From Serinicoccus chungangensis (GTDB lineage: Bacteria > Actinomycetota > Actinomycetes > Actinomycetales > Dermatophilaceae): a stretch of 64,000 bases of DNA. The notes beneath the pieces were generated by a model. It saw only the letters and a list, made by a program, of their open reading frames with translations. It was not told the DNA's origin and did not search any database. Positions 17,067-25,077 of the stretch are shown here, piece after piece. Each line of letters opens with the position of its first letter. Position 1 is the stretch's first letter. Both the position numbers and the translations under genes were made by a program. The DNA is taken from contig NZ_CP040887.1 of NCBI RefSeq assembly GCF_006337125.1, positions 1,612,001-1,676,000 of the forward strand. The letters are read 5' to 3'.

Positions 17067-18274
17067 CGGCCGGCGGCGACGTCCACCGCGCGCGCCAGCC
17101 TCGCCACCCCCTCGTGGATGCGCTCCGGCCGGGTCGAGGCGAAGCAGAGCCGCAGGTCGTGCGGGAAGCGGCGGGCGGGGGAGAAGGCGTTGCCCGGGAT
17201 GTAGGCGACGCCCTCGGCCAGGGCGGTCTCGAAGAGCGCCTCGGTGTCCACCTCCTCGCCGAAGGACACCCAGAGGAAGAAGCCGCCCTCGGGGTCGGTC
17301 CACGTCGCCCGGCCGGAGAAGTGCTCGGTGAGCGCCTGCTGCATGGCGTCCTTGCGCCGGCGGTACTCCTCCCGCTGCACGGCGAGGTGCTCCTCCAGCC
17401 GTCCCGAGCGCAGGAAGGCGGCGACGAGACGCTGGGCGGGCAGGTTGGTGCAGGTGTCCATGGACTGCTTGGCGTGGATGAGCAGCTGGCCCAGCGAGGG
17501 GTCCGCGTCCACCCAGCCCACCCGCAGCCCGGGGGCGACGATCTTGGAGAAGGTGCGCACCGAGAAGACCAAGGGGTCGCCGTCGGCGAGCTCGTGCAGG
17601 CTCGGCACCGGGTGCCCCGCGAAGCGCAGCATGCCGTAGGGGTCGTCGTCGAGGACGACGCTGCCCCAGGAGCGGGCCACCTCGAGCAGCTCGCGACGAC
17701 GGTCCAGGGACATCGTGGTGCCGGAGGGGTTCTGGAAGGTCGGGACGGTGTAGATGACCTTGGGCGCCCGGCCCGCCCGGTCGACGGCGGCGCGCAGCGC
17801 GTCGATGGACATCCCGTCCTCGTCGACCTCGATCTCGGCGAGCTCGGCCTGGTAGGCCAGGGCGGTCGCGCTGCCGTTGGTGTAGGTGGGCGACTCCACG
17901 GTGACGAGGTCACCCGGGTCGATGAACAGCTTGGCGGCGAGGTCGAGCCCCTGCATGCCGCCGGCGGTGATGGTGAGCCGGTCCTCGGTGGTGGCGTCGG
18001 TCGTGCCCTCGAGCATGGTCAGCAGCGCGGCGCGCAGGTCCGGGTCGCCCTCCGTCGCCGCGTAGTCGAAGGACGCGGGCGTGCCGAGCTCGGCCGCGGC
18101 GGCCTCGGCGAGCGCCTCGGTGGGGATCGCCTCGGCCGCGGGGCTGCCCATGGCGAAGCGGACGATGTCGTGGGTCTGCCGGGCCAGCAGCGAGGTGCTG
18201 GAGTCGATGACCGACCCGACCAGCAGGTCGGCCCGGGAGGCCAGCGGGAGGTGGGTCGTGGCGGCGGAGGTCAT
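17063..18274 (-). CDS. class I/II PLP aminotransferase (2-aminoadipate-type)
   Basis: 403 residues of the aspartate aminotransferase fold, resembling LysN/KAT-type and MocR-associated aminotransferases. Visible: ITAGGMQGLDLAAKLF near residue 105, YTVPTFQNPSGTTMS near 185, VVLDDDPYGMLRF near 215, and the PLP lysine in FSVRTFSKIVAPGLRVGW near 247. No DNA-binding domain is attached, so it is an enzyme and not a MocR regulator. Start ATG 18,274 overlaps the M24 stop, and its stop overlaps the M20 start. A second transaminase in the island implies either a different amino donor or a further 2-oxo-acid step. Confidence 0.9.
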   Translation of the reverse strand: MTSAATTHLPLASRADLLVGSVIDSSTSLLARQTHDIVRFAMGSPAAEAIPTEALAEAAAAELGTPASFDYAATEGDPDLRAALLTMLEGTTDATTEDRLTITAGGMQGLDLAAKLFIDPGDLVTVESPTYTNGSATALAYQAELAEIEVDEDGMSIDALRAAVDRAGRAPKVIYTVPTFQNPSGTTMSLDRRRELLEVARSWGSVVLDDDPYGMLRFAGHPVPSLHELADGDPLVFSVRTFSKIVAPGLRVGWVDADPSLGQLLIHAKQSMDTCTNLPAQRLVAAFLRSGRLEEHLAVQREEYRRRKDAMQQALTEHFSGRATWTDPEGGFFLWVSFGEEVDTEALFETALAEGVAYIPGNAFSPARRFPHDLRLCFASTRPERIHEGVARLARAVDVAAGR

Positions 18275-19491
18275 GGGTGGGTCACCAGTCCTTGGTCGAG
18301 GGGGGCGAGCAGTTCGGGCGGGCCGTCGGTGACCAGCACCGACTCGGAGGTCTCGTAGCCCCAGCGGTCCATCCACATCCCGAGGATGACGTGGAAGCAC
18401 ATTCCGGGCGTCAGCACCGTGTGGTCCTCGGCGCGCAGGCTGACGGTGCGCTCGCCCCAGTCGGGCGGGTAGCCGATGCCGATGGAGTAGCCGATCCGCG
18501 ACTCCTTGGACAGGCCGTAGCGGGAGATGGTGCGGGTGAAGGCCGCGTGCACGTCGGCCGTGGTGCTGCCGGGCCGCATCGCCGCGAGCGCCTGCTCCAG
18601 CCCGAGGCCGGTGGCCTCGGCGGTCTGTGCGAGCTGGGCGGGGGGAGGCCCCAGGCTGACGGTGCGCGCCAGCGGCACGTGGTAGCGCCGGTGCACGCCG
18701 GCCAGCTCGATCGTCGTGGCCTCGCCCTGCCGCAGCGGCTCCTCGACCCAGGTCAGGTGCGGGGTGCCGGCGGTCTCCCCGCTGGGCAGCATCGGCACGA
18801 TGGCGGGGTAGTCGCCGCCGAGCGCCTCGGTGCCGTGGGCCTGCGCCTGCTGGATCTGCGCGACCACGTCGCACTGGCGCGCCCCCGCCCGCAGGCTGTC
18901 GATGGCGACGGTCATGGCCCGCACCGTCACCTCACCGGCCGCCCGCATGAGCGCGATCTCGGTGTCCGACTTGACCACCCGCAGCCAGTTGACCAGCTCG
19001 TGGCTGTCGACCAGCCGTGCCTCGGGCAGGCAGGCGTCCAGGGCGAGGTAGGCGCGCGGGCTGAAGTAGTGGGCGTCCAGCTCCAGGGCCAGCACGCAGG
19101 GCCCGGTGGGCAGCGCGCCGACCTCGCGGCCGCGGCGGGCGATCCACTCCCAGGGGTGGATGTCGCGCCGGTGGACGTAGTGCTCGGGGTAGCCGTGGAT
19201 GCGCTCGGGCGGCAGGGTCGCGGTGTGGTGCCCGCCCTTGGCGTCCATGGCCCGGAGCACCAGGTGGGCCTCGCCCCGCACCGGGACCAGCAGGGCCTGC
19301 GGCATGTAGAACGACCAGGCGTTGTAGCCGGTGAGGTAGTAGAGGTTGGCCGGGTCGGTGACGACCAGCGCGTCCTGGCCGCGGCCGGCCAGCACCTCCT
19401 GGACCCGCGCCAGCCGCTCCTCGTGCTCGGCCCGCAGGAGGTGCGGGTGGGCCGTCTGCTCGGCCGTGGTGATCTCGGTCAGCTCGCTCAC
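18271..19491 (-). CDS. doeA: M24 creatinase-fold hydrolase, ectoine hydrolase-like (DoeA/EutD)
   Basis: 406 residues in the pita-bread fold of M24. Several stretches match ectoine hydrolases closely rather than prolidases: DPANLYYLTGYNAWSFY near residue 45, GGDYPAIVPMLPSG near 220, PHLTWVEEPLRQGEAT, IELAGVHRRYHVPLART, KESRIGYSIGIGYPPDWGER, and the C-terminal FHVILGMWMDRWGYETSES. Ectoine hydrolase opens the tetrahydropyrimidine ring to N-acetyl-2,4-diaminobutyrate. The GTG start at 19,491 overlaps the upstream racemase stop (GTGA). Family-level call is strong; ectoine itself as the substrate is less certain because the rest of the island is atypical. Confidence 0.8.
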   Translation of the reverse strand: MSELTEITTAEQTAHPHLLRAEHEERLARVQEVLAGRGQDALVVTDPANLYYLTGYNAWSFYMPQALLVPVRGEAHLVLRAMDAKGGHHTATLPPERIHGYPEHYVHRRDIHPWEWIARRGREVGALPTGPCVLALELDAHYFSPRAYLALDACLPEARLVDSHELVNWLRVVKSDTEIALMRAAGEVTVRAMTVAIDSLRAGARQCDVVAQIQQAQAHGTEALGGDYPAIVPMLPSGETAGTPHLTWVEEPLRQGEATTIELAGVHRRYHVPLARTVSLGPPPAQLAQTAEATGLGLEQALAAMRPGSTTADVHAAFTRTISRYGLSKESRIGYSIGIGYPPDWGERTVSLRAEDHTVLTPGMCFHVILGMWMDRWGYETSESVLVTDGPPELLAPLDQGLVTHP

Positions 19492-20269
19492 GGTGCTCCC
19501 TGCAGGGTCGGGGTGGTGCTGAGGACGTCGTGGTCCCCGAGGTCGGGGCGCCGGTCGAGCAGCGGCTGGCCGGGCCCGACGGCCTGGCGGCCCAGCACCG
19601 CGAGCGCGAGCCACAGGGTGACCTGGTTGGCGCTGAGGACGGGTATGCCGAGCGCGGCCCCGAGGTCGGCCAGGAGGTCGTAGGTCCGCAGGTTGGTGCA
19701 GGAGACGAAGACGGCCCCTGCGTCGGGGGACACGGTGCGCCGCACGAGGTCTGCCGTGACCTCCTCGGGGACGGTCCAGATCTCCCCGGACAGGCCGAGG
19801 TGCCCGGTGGAGACCACCTCGATCCCGGCCGCGGTGAGGAAGCGTCCCAGGCTGACGGTGACGTCCTCGTCGTAGGGCGTCACGACGCTGACCCGGTCGA
19901 CGCCCAGCGCGCGGAGGGCGCCGACGGCGGCGCCGCTGGTCGTGACCGCCGCGGGGGCGCCGGCCTCGACGACGGTCTCGCGCAGCGCGCGCTCGCCCGG
20001 CGCCCCGGCGACGAAGCTCCCGGACGTGCAGGCGTAGGCCACCACGCCCGGGAGGACGGCCGACAGGTCGTGCGTCGCCTGGACCACCGCACCGGGCGCC
20101 CCGACCGCCCGCGCCTGGGCCATGCTCACCGGCAGCGGCAGGTGCGGCGTCCGGGTCAGGTGCAGGGTGGCGCCCAGCGGGCACCACCGCCACAGCTCAC
20201 GGTCCAGGGCGAAGTCGTAGGGCACGATCACGCCGATCCCGTCCTCGCGGATCTCACGCACCTGCCCCA
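19488..20269 (-). CDS. eutA: EutA-like Asp/Glu racemase/maleate isomerase-family protein
   Basis: About 260 residues from GTG 20,269; a GTG three codons downstream is also possible, and longer starts would cross the operator. Two cysteine motifs are intact: YACTSGSFVAG and VSCTNLRTYD, as in maleate isomerase and EutA proteins of ectoine loci. YDFALDRELWRW precedes them. The family shuffles a proton or isomerises C4-type acids; the EutA role in ectoine use is poorly defined. First gene of the unit running to 15,825 and expressed from the palindrome-bearing promoter shared with the dehydrogenase at 20,327. Confidence 0.82.
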
Positions 20270-20285
20270 CCCTGCCTGACGACGA

Positions 20286-20301
20286 GGATTGTTGACAATC
20301 C
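20286..20301. promoter_or_regulatory. putative GntR operator between eutA-like unit and D-2-hydroxyacid dehydrogenase unit
   Basis: Perfect 7-bp arms GGATTGT and ACAATCC around TG. It contains a consensus -35 TTGACA (20,292-20,297), exactly 17 bases before -10 TACGGT (20,315-20,320). GTG 20,327 begins six bases later, a textbook leaderless promoter with the operator on its -35. Confidence 0.8.
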
Positions 20302-20326
20302 GACACGGCCTTTCTACGGTCTCGGT

Positions 20327-21325
20327 GTGACGGGATCTCGCGCACGAGCCGTGGTGCTGACGGCGCCGGGTCTGGACCCGCCGCCCCAGCTCGCCGACCT
20401 GGAGGACGACCTCGACCTGCACGTCGTGGACGCCGAGGGGCTCGCGTCGGCCCTCGGCGGGGCGAGGGTGCTCTTCCTCTGGGACTTCTTCTCGCCCGCG
20501 GTGGCGCAGGCGTGGGACTCGGCCGACGCGCTCGAGTGGATCCACGTGGCGGCCGCCGGCGTCGACAGCCTGCTCTTCCCCGCGCTGGTCCGCTCGCCGG
20601 TCACCGTCACCAACGCCCAGGGGGTCTTCGACCGCCCCATCGCGGAGTTCGTCCTGGCCAGCGTGCTCGCGCACGCCAAGCGGCTGCACGAGAGCCGCGA
20701 GCTGCAGCGCCAGCACGTGTGGCAGCACCGGGAGACGACGCTCCTGCAGGGCCAGCGGGTGCTGGTCGTCGGCACCGGCGGGATCGGTCGGGCGACCGTC
20801 CACCTGCTGCGCGCCGTGGGCTGCGAGGTGCGCGCCGTGGGTCGGCGGGCGGTCCCGGACGACCCGGAGCTCGGCGAGGTCGTGGCGAGCGACGCGCTCG
20901 CCGCGCACGTCGGCTGGGCCGACCACGTCGTCAACGCCGCGCCCCTGACCGCCGCCACGACCGGGCTGCTGGACGCCGCGGTGTTCGCGGCCATGCGGCC
21001 GGGGGCGCACGTCGTCAACATCGGCCGCGGGGCGAGCGTCGTGCAGGAGGACCTCCTCGCGGCCCTGCGCGAGGGGCATCTCGGCGGGGCCTCGCTCGAC
21101 GTGCTGGAGGAGGAGCCCCCGCCACCGGGGTCCCCGGTGTGGGACACCCCCGGCCTCGTGCTCTCGGCCCACCTGTCCGGCGACGTCGTCGGCTGGCGGG
21201 ACACCCTGGCCGAGCAGTTCGTCGCCAACGCCCGCCGCTTCCTCGCCGGTGCACCCCTGAGCGGGGTCGTCGACAAGGAGCTGGGCTACGTACCCCGCTC
21301 GCCCGCAGGTCAGGTCCAGGTATGA
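20327..21325 (+). CDS. NAD(P)-dependent D-2-hydroxyacid dehydrogenase
   Basis: 332 residues. Rossmann motif VVGTGGIGRATVH near residue 145, the family NIGRGASVV segment near 228, and catalytic Arg/Glu/His positions represented by NIGRG, EEEPPP and the SAHLSG histidine. Members reduce 2-oxo acids to D-2-hydroxyacids reversibly (glyoxylate/hydroxypyruvate reductase branch). Leaderless GTG 20,327 sits six bases after TACGGT. Its stop overlaps the amidase start (ATGA). Together with the FAD/Fe-S D-hydroxyacid dehydrogenase of the same regulon it could form an oxo-acid/hydroxy-acid couple. Confidence 0.9.
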   Translation: MTGSRARAVVLTAPGLDPPPQLADLEDDLDLHVVDAEGLASALGGARVLFLWDFFSPAVAQAWDSADALEWIHVAAAGVDSLLFPALVRSPVTVTNAQGVFDRPIAEFVLASVLAHAKRLHESRELQRQHVWQHRETTLLQGQRVLVVGTGGIGRATVHLLRAVGCEVRAVGRRAVPDDPELGEVVASDALAAHVGWADHVVNAAPLTAATTGLLDAAVFAAMRPGAHVVNIGRGASVVQEDLLAALREGHLGGASLDVLEEEPPPPGSPVWDTPGLVLSAHLSGDVVGWRDTLAEQFVANARRFLAGAPLSGVVDKELGYVPRSPAGQVQV

Positions 21326-22794
21326 CGTCCGCCCCCCGCGGCGGGGCAGGTCCCCGTCACCCGTCCCGCCCGACCGCGCTGGAGCTCTCCGCCGGGTTCG
21401 CCGCGGGCAGCACCACGCCGGAGCAGGCCACGGAGCGGGCCCTGGCGGCGATCGAGGCCCTGGACCCGCTCGTGCGGGCCATGGTGCTGGTCGACGCCGA
21501 GGGGGCCAGGCGCGCGGCCCACGAGTCGACGCGCCGCTGGGAGCAGGGACGGCCGCTCGGCCCGGCGGACGGCATACCGACGACGATCAAGGACATCCTG
21601 CTCACCCGGGGGTGGCCGACGCTGCGGGGGAGCCGGCTCATCGACCCCGGGACGGGGGCGGACTGGCCCGAGGACGCTCCCGCGGTGGCGCGTCTGCGCG
21701 CGGCCGGCTGCGTGTTCCTCGGCAAGAACGCCACCCCCGAGTTCGCCTGGAAGGGCACCACCGACTCGCTGCGGCACGGCGCGACGGGCAACCCCTGGGA
21801 CCCGGCGCTCACCGCCGGTGGGTCCAGCGGGGGAGCGGCAGCGGCCGTGGGCCTGGGGATGGGCGCCTGGTCGGTCGGCACCGACGGCGGGGGGTCCGTG
21901 CGGATCCCGGCCGCCTTCACCGGGACCGTCGCGATCAAGCCCACCTACGGCCGGGTGCCGCTGCACCCGGCCAGCCCCTACGGCACCCTGGCCCACGCCG
22001 GCCCGATGACCACCTCGGTCGCGGACGCCGCCCTCATGCTCGACCTCATCGGGGTGCCCGACCCCCGCGACTGGTCCGCGCTGCCGGAGCCGCCGCGCTC
22101 CTTCCTCGACGGGATCGAGGACGGGGTCGAGGGGCTGCGGGTCGCGGTGTCCCCGCGGCTGGGGCTGGGGGGCGACGTCGTCAACCACCCGGCGGTGGAC
22201 CGGGCCCTGCTCGAGGCCGCCGAGGTGCTGGCCGCCGCGGGGGCCCGGGTCGAGGAGGTCGACCCGGAGCTGGCCGGCACGGGCTGCCTGGAGGCCTTCC
22301 ACACGCTGTGGTTCACCGGTGCCGACAAGGTCGTCCAGGCCTACGGTCAGGACGCCCTGGAGCAGGTCGACCCCGGGCTCCGGCGGGCGATCCGTCGCCA
22401 CGGGCAGGGGGTGAGCGCCGCGGACTACCTCGACGCCACCGCCGTGCGGATGGAGCTGGGTCGACGGATGGGCCGCTTCCACGAGGAGCACGACGTGCTC
22501 CTCACGCCGACCGTCCCCGGCCCCGCCTTCGACCTCACCCGGCAGGGGCCCGACGCCCCCGACCAGCTGTGGACGTCGTGGACCCCCTACACCTACCCCT
22601 TCAACATGACCCAGCAGCCGGCGCTGTCGGTGCCCGCCGGGCTCACCGACGACGGCCGACCCGTCGGCGTGCAGCTGGTGACCGCGCGGCACGCCGACGC
22701 CCTCGCCCTCCGGGTGGGGCGCACGCTGGAGCAGCGCACCCGCTGGCGCGACGTCCTACCCCCGCTGCTGGACCGGACCGAGGAGCACCCATGA
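21322..22794 (+). CDS. amidase-signature hydrolase
   Basis: 490 residues with the amidase signature: Lys in IPTTIKDILL near residue 90, GGSSGGAAAA near 170 with the cis-Ser, and the nucleophile Ser in DGGGSVRIPAAF near 195; PFNMTQQPALSVPAGL closes the domain. It cleaves an unspecified amide and could act on an N-acyl intermediate or side substrate of the island. It lies between the hydroxyacid dehydrogenase and the DUF3830 gene with 4-base overlaps on both sides, so the three products are translationally coupled. Confidence 0.9.
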   Translation: MTSAPRGGAGPRHPSRPTALELSAGFAAGSTTPEQATERALAAIEALDPLVRAMVLVDAEGARRAAHESTRRWEQGRPLGPADGIPTTIKDILLTRGWPTLRGSRLIDPGTGADWPEDAPAVARLRAAGCVFLGKNATPEFAWKGTTDSLRHGATGNPWDPALTAGGSSGGAAAAVGLGMGAWSVGTDGGGSVRIPAAFTGTVAIKPTYGRVPLHPASPYGTLAHAGPMTTSVADAALMLDLIGVPDPRDWSALPEPPRSFLDGIEDGVEGLRVAVSPRLGLGGDVVNHPAVDRALLEAAEVLAAAGARVEEVDPELAGTGCLEAFHTLWFTGADKVVQAYGQDALEQVDPGLRRAIRRHGQGVSAADYLDATAVRMELGRRMGRFHEEHDVLLTPTVPGPAFDLTRQGPDAPDQLWTSWTPYTYPFNMTQQPALSVPAGLTDDGRPVGVQLVTARHADALALRVGRTLEQRTRWRDVLPPLLDRTEEHP

Positions 22795-23297
22795 GCCGCT
22801 TCATCACCATCACCCTCGACACCCGCGGCGTCACCTGCCGGGCGCGGCTGCTGGAGGACGAGGCGCCCCGGACCTGCGCCGCGGTCTGGGACGCGCTGCC
22901 GCTCACCGCGCCGGTGTTCCACGGCAAGTACGCCCGCAACGAGATCTACACCCTGCTGCCGCGCTTCGGGGACGACCCCGGCAAGGAGAACACCACGGTC
23001 ACCCCCATCCCCGGTGACGTGTGCTGGTTCACCTTCGACGGCGCCGACCTCGGCAACCCCGCCTACGGCTACGAGACCGAGCGCGAGCACCGCGCGGCGG
23101 GGGAGGGCGGCATCGTCGACCTCGCCGTGTTCTACGGGCGTAACAACCTGCTCATCAACGGCGACCAGGGCTGGGTGCCCGGCAACGTGTTCGGCGAGAT
23201 CGTCGACGGCCTGCCGGAGATGGCGCGCGCCTGCCAGGACGTCTGGATGGGCGGCGCCCGCGGCGAGACCCTGACGCTGGCGCGCGCCGAGGGCTGA
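22791..23297 (+). CDS. DUF3830 family protein (cyclophilin-like fold)
   Basis: 168 residues of the DUF3830/cyclophilin-like family: VFHGKYARNEIYTLLPRFG near residue 40, VTPIPGDVCWFTFDG near 65 and the C-terminal EMARACQDVWMGGARGE. Function is not established. Relatives tend to sit beside amidases, racemase-superfamily proteins and M24 hydrolases, as here, which hints at a shared pathway. ATG 22,791 overlaps the amidase stop. Confidence 0.8.
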   Translation: MSRFITITLDTRGVTCRARLLEDEAPRTCAAVWDALPLTAPVFHGKYARNEIYTLLPRFGDDPGKENTTVTPIPGDVCWFTFDGADLGNPAYGYETEREHRAAGEGGIVDLAVFYGRNNLLINGDQGWVPGNVFGEIVDGLPEMARACQDVWMGGARGETLTLARAEG

Positions 23298-23321
23298 CCC
23301 GCACCGCCGCGCCGGCCGGCC

Positions 23322-23804
23322 TCACCCGCCGAGCGCGGCCTCCCGGATGGGACCCATCTCGATCTTCTGCTGGGTCAGCATGACCTCGGTCGCCCGACGG
23401 GCGACCTCCGGGTCCTCGTGGGTGGTGAGCTCGTCCAGCTCGGTCGGGTAGACCTGCCACGAGATCCCGAAGCGGTCCTTGAGCCAGCCGCACCGGCTCT
23501 CCTGGCCGCCGCCCTCGAGCAGCGCCGCCCAGTAGTGGTCGGTCTCCTCCTGGGTGTCCGTGCGCAGCACGAGGGAGAAGGCCTCGTCCGGGGTGAAGTG
23601 CGGCCCTCCGTTGAGGCCGGTGTAGCGCACGCCGGCGAGCTCGAACTCGACCGTCAGCACCGAGCCGACCGGCTTGTCCGACGGGGTCTCCGCGGTGTAG
23701 CGGCTCACCTCCAGGACGCGTGAGCCCGGCACGACGGAGCAGTAGAACTCGGCCGCCTCCTGTGCCTGGTCGTCGAACCACAGACAGTGCCCGAGGTGGA
23801 TCAT
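23322..23804 (-). CDS. VOC-superfamily (PhnB-like) protein
   Basis: 160 residues of the glyoxalase/vicinal-oxygen-chelate fold, PhnB/3-demethylubiquinone methyltransferase-like branch: LGHCLWFDDQAQEAAEFY at the start, GGPHFTPDEAFSLVL in the middle, WLKDRFGISWQVYP near the end. Proteins of this branch are often uncharacterised. A GGGAGGAG ribosome site precedes ATG 23,804. It is convergent with the DUF3830 gene and outside the predicted GntR regulon. Confidence 0.85.
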   Translation of the reverse strand: MIHLGHCLWFDDQAQEAAEFYCSVVPGSRVLEVSRYTAETPSDKPVGSVLTVEFELAGVRYTGLNGGPHFTPDEAFSLVLRTDTQEETDHYWAALLEGGGQESRCGWLKDRFGISWQVYPTELDELTTHEDPEVARRATEVMLTQQKIEMGPIREAALGG

Positions 23805-23915
23805 GGGGTCTCCTCCCGATCGGCGCGCCGGGGTGGCGCGCTGGTGGTGGTACGACCGTGGTCGCCCCCCGGACTCATCGCCGCACCTCCGCGGGCGAGC
23901 ACCTAGGGTGGGGCC

Positions 23916-24392
23916 ATGCGCAAGGTATGGGTGTGCGTCGGGGCGCTCCTGGTGGTCGGGTTCCTGCTGAGCCTGCCCTCGATCAGCCTGTGGCGGCCCA
24001 CCCCGTCGACCCCACTGCGGCAGGGGATGTTCGCGGTGGCCGGGGTCAGCGCCCTCCTCTCCTCGCTGCTGATCGGTCTGGGTGCCGTCCTGGCCGCGCT
24101 CGCCCTCGCCGTGCGCTGGGACGTGGTGCGCCTGCCGACGGGTGCACCGGCGGCGCGAGCCGCCGGTGTCGGTGTCCTGCTCGTCGCGGCGGGGCTCGTC
24201 CTGCAGCTGCTCCAGGGCTCCGTCGGCCAGCTCGGGCTGCTGACCATGGTCGTCCTGAACGGCTCCGGGGTACTCCACGGAGTCGGCATCGCGCTGCTCG
24301 CGGTCTGGCTCCTCGGTCGTCTGGCCCCGCCGTCACAGCCTCCGGCCCCGGGTGCGGGCCCACCGGTGTCAGACCAGTCACACCCCCGCTGA
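23916..24392 (+). CDS. small integral membrane protein, unknown function
   Basis: 158 residues with four predicted membrane helices (about 5-25, 38-66, 80-105, 110-140) and a Pro-rich tail. No recognised domain. The start is supported by TAGGGT at 23,904-23,909, six bases before ATG, a leaderless promoter. Confidence 0.7.
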   Translation: MRKVWVCVGALLVVGFLLSLPSISLWRPTPSTPLRQGMFAVAGVSALLSSLLIGLGAVLAALALAVRWDVVRLPTGAPAARAAGVGVLLVAAGLVLQLLQGSVGQLGLLTMVVLNGSGVLHGVGIALLAVWLLGRLAPPSQPPAPGAGPPVSDQSHPR

Positions 24393-24444
24393 CGGGCGGG
24401 TCGCGGCTCCGGAGGGCCACCTCCCAGCGCCTACACTCGGGGAC

Positions 24445-25077
24445 ATGACCGACGTCCAGGGGGACAGCTCCGGGCCGGCCGGCCGACAGCGGGTGCTGCC
24501 GGTCACCGACCGGCTGTGGACGGTGCCCAACCTGCTCTCGATGGTGCGGCTGGCCCTGGTGCCCGTCTTCGTCTGGGCGCTGGTGGAGCGCGAGCTGGGG
24601 TGGGCGGCCCTCGTGCTCGTGGTGGCCGGGGTGTCCGACTTCGCGGACGGCAAGATCGCCCGCCGCTACGGGCTGACCAGCCGGCTGGGCCAGGTCCTCG
24701 ACCCGATCGCCGACCGGCTCTACATCGCGGCCACGCTGCTCGGGCTCGCGGCGGTCGGGGTCATCCCCTGGTGGCTGGTCGCGGTGCTCTTCGCCCGCGA
24801 GCTGTTCATCGTGCTCATGTACCCCGTGGTGCGCCACCACCACCTCCCCATCCCCGAGGTCACCTTCATCGGCAAGGCCGCCACCTTCAACCTCCTGGGC
24901 GGCTTCCCGCTGGTGCTGCTGGGTCACGTGCCGGGCTGGTGGAGCGTGCTCAGCCTGGCCTCCGGGTGGGCCCTCGTGTGGTGGGGCACGGTCCTCTACT
25001 GGGTGACGGGTCTCGTCTACGCCTGGCAGGTGGCGGTCATGGTGCGGCAGCGCCGGCGCTCGGGGGTGCCCGCATGA
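24445..25077 (+). CDS. CDP-alcohol phosphatidyltransferase (PgsA-type)
   Basis: Membrane phospholipid synthase of 210 residues. The CDP-alcohol signature D-G-x2-A-R-x8-G-x3-D-x3-D is complete in ADGKIARRYGLTSRLG followed by QVLDPIADR near residues 72-97. Several hydrophobic helices surround it. By position it corresponds to M. tuberculosis Rv1822 (pgsA2); phosphatidylglycerophosphate or cardiolipin synthesis is likely but not provable from sequence. Leaderless: TACACT at 24,432-24,437 ends seven bases before ATG. Its stop overlaps the next start. Confidence 0.88.
   Translation: MTDVQGDSSGPAGRQRVLPVTDRLWTVPNLLSMVRLALVPVFVWALVERELGWAALVLVVAGVSDFADGKIARRYGLTSRLGQVLDPIADRLYIAATLLGLAAVGVIPWWLVAVLFARELFIVLMYPVVRHHHLPIPEVTFIGKAATFNLLGGFPLVLLGHVPGWWSVLSLASGWALVWWGTVLYWVTGLVYAWQVAVMVRQRRRSGVPA

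Noticed and set aside
17063..18274. MocR/EnuR-type regulator, the usual ectoine regulator
   Set aside because: The protein has the aminotransferase fold only; no winged-helix N-terminal domain precedes it.
6414..23297. Horizontally acquired island or mobile element
   Set aside because: No integrase, transposase, tRNA junction or direct-repeat ends are seen; GC level and codon use look like the neighbours. The cluster is accessory, but there is no sign of recent mobility.
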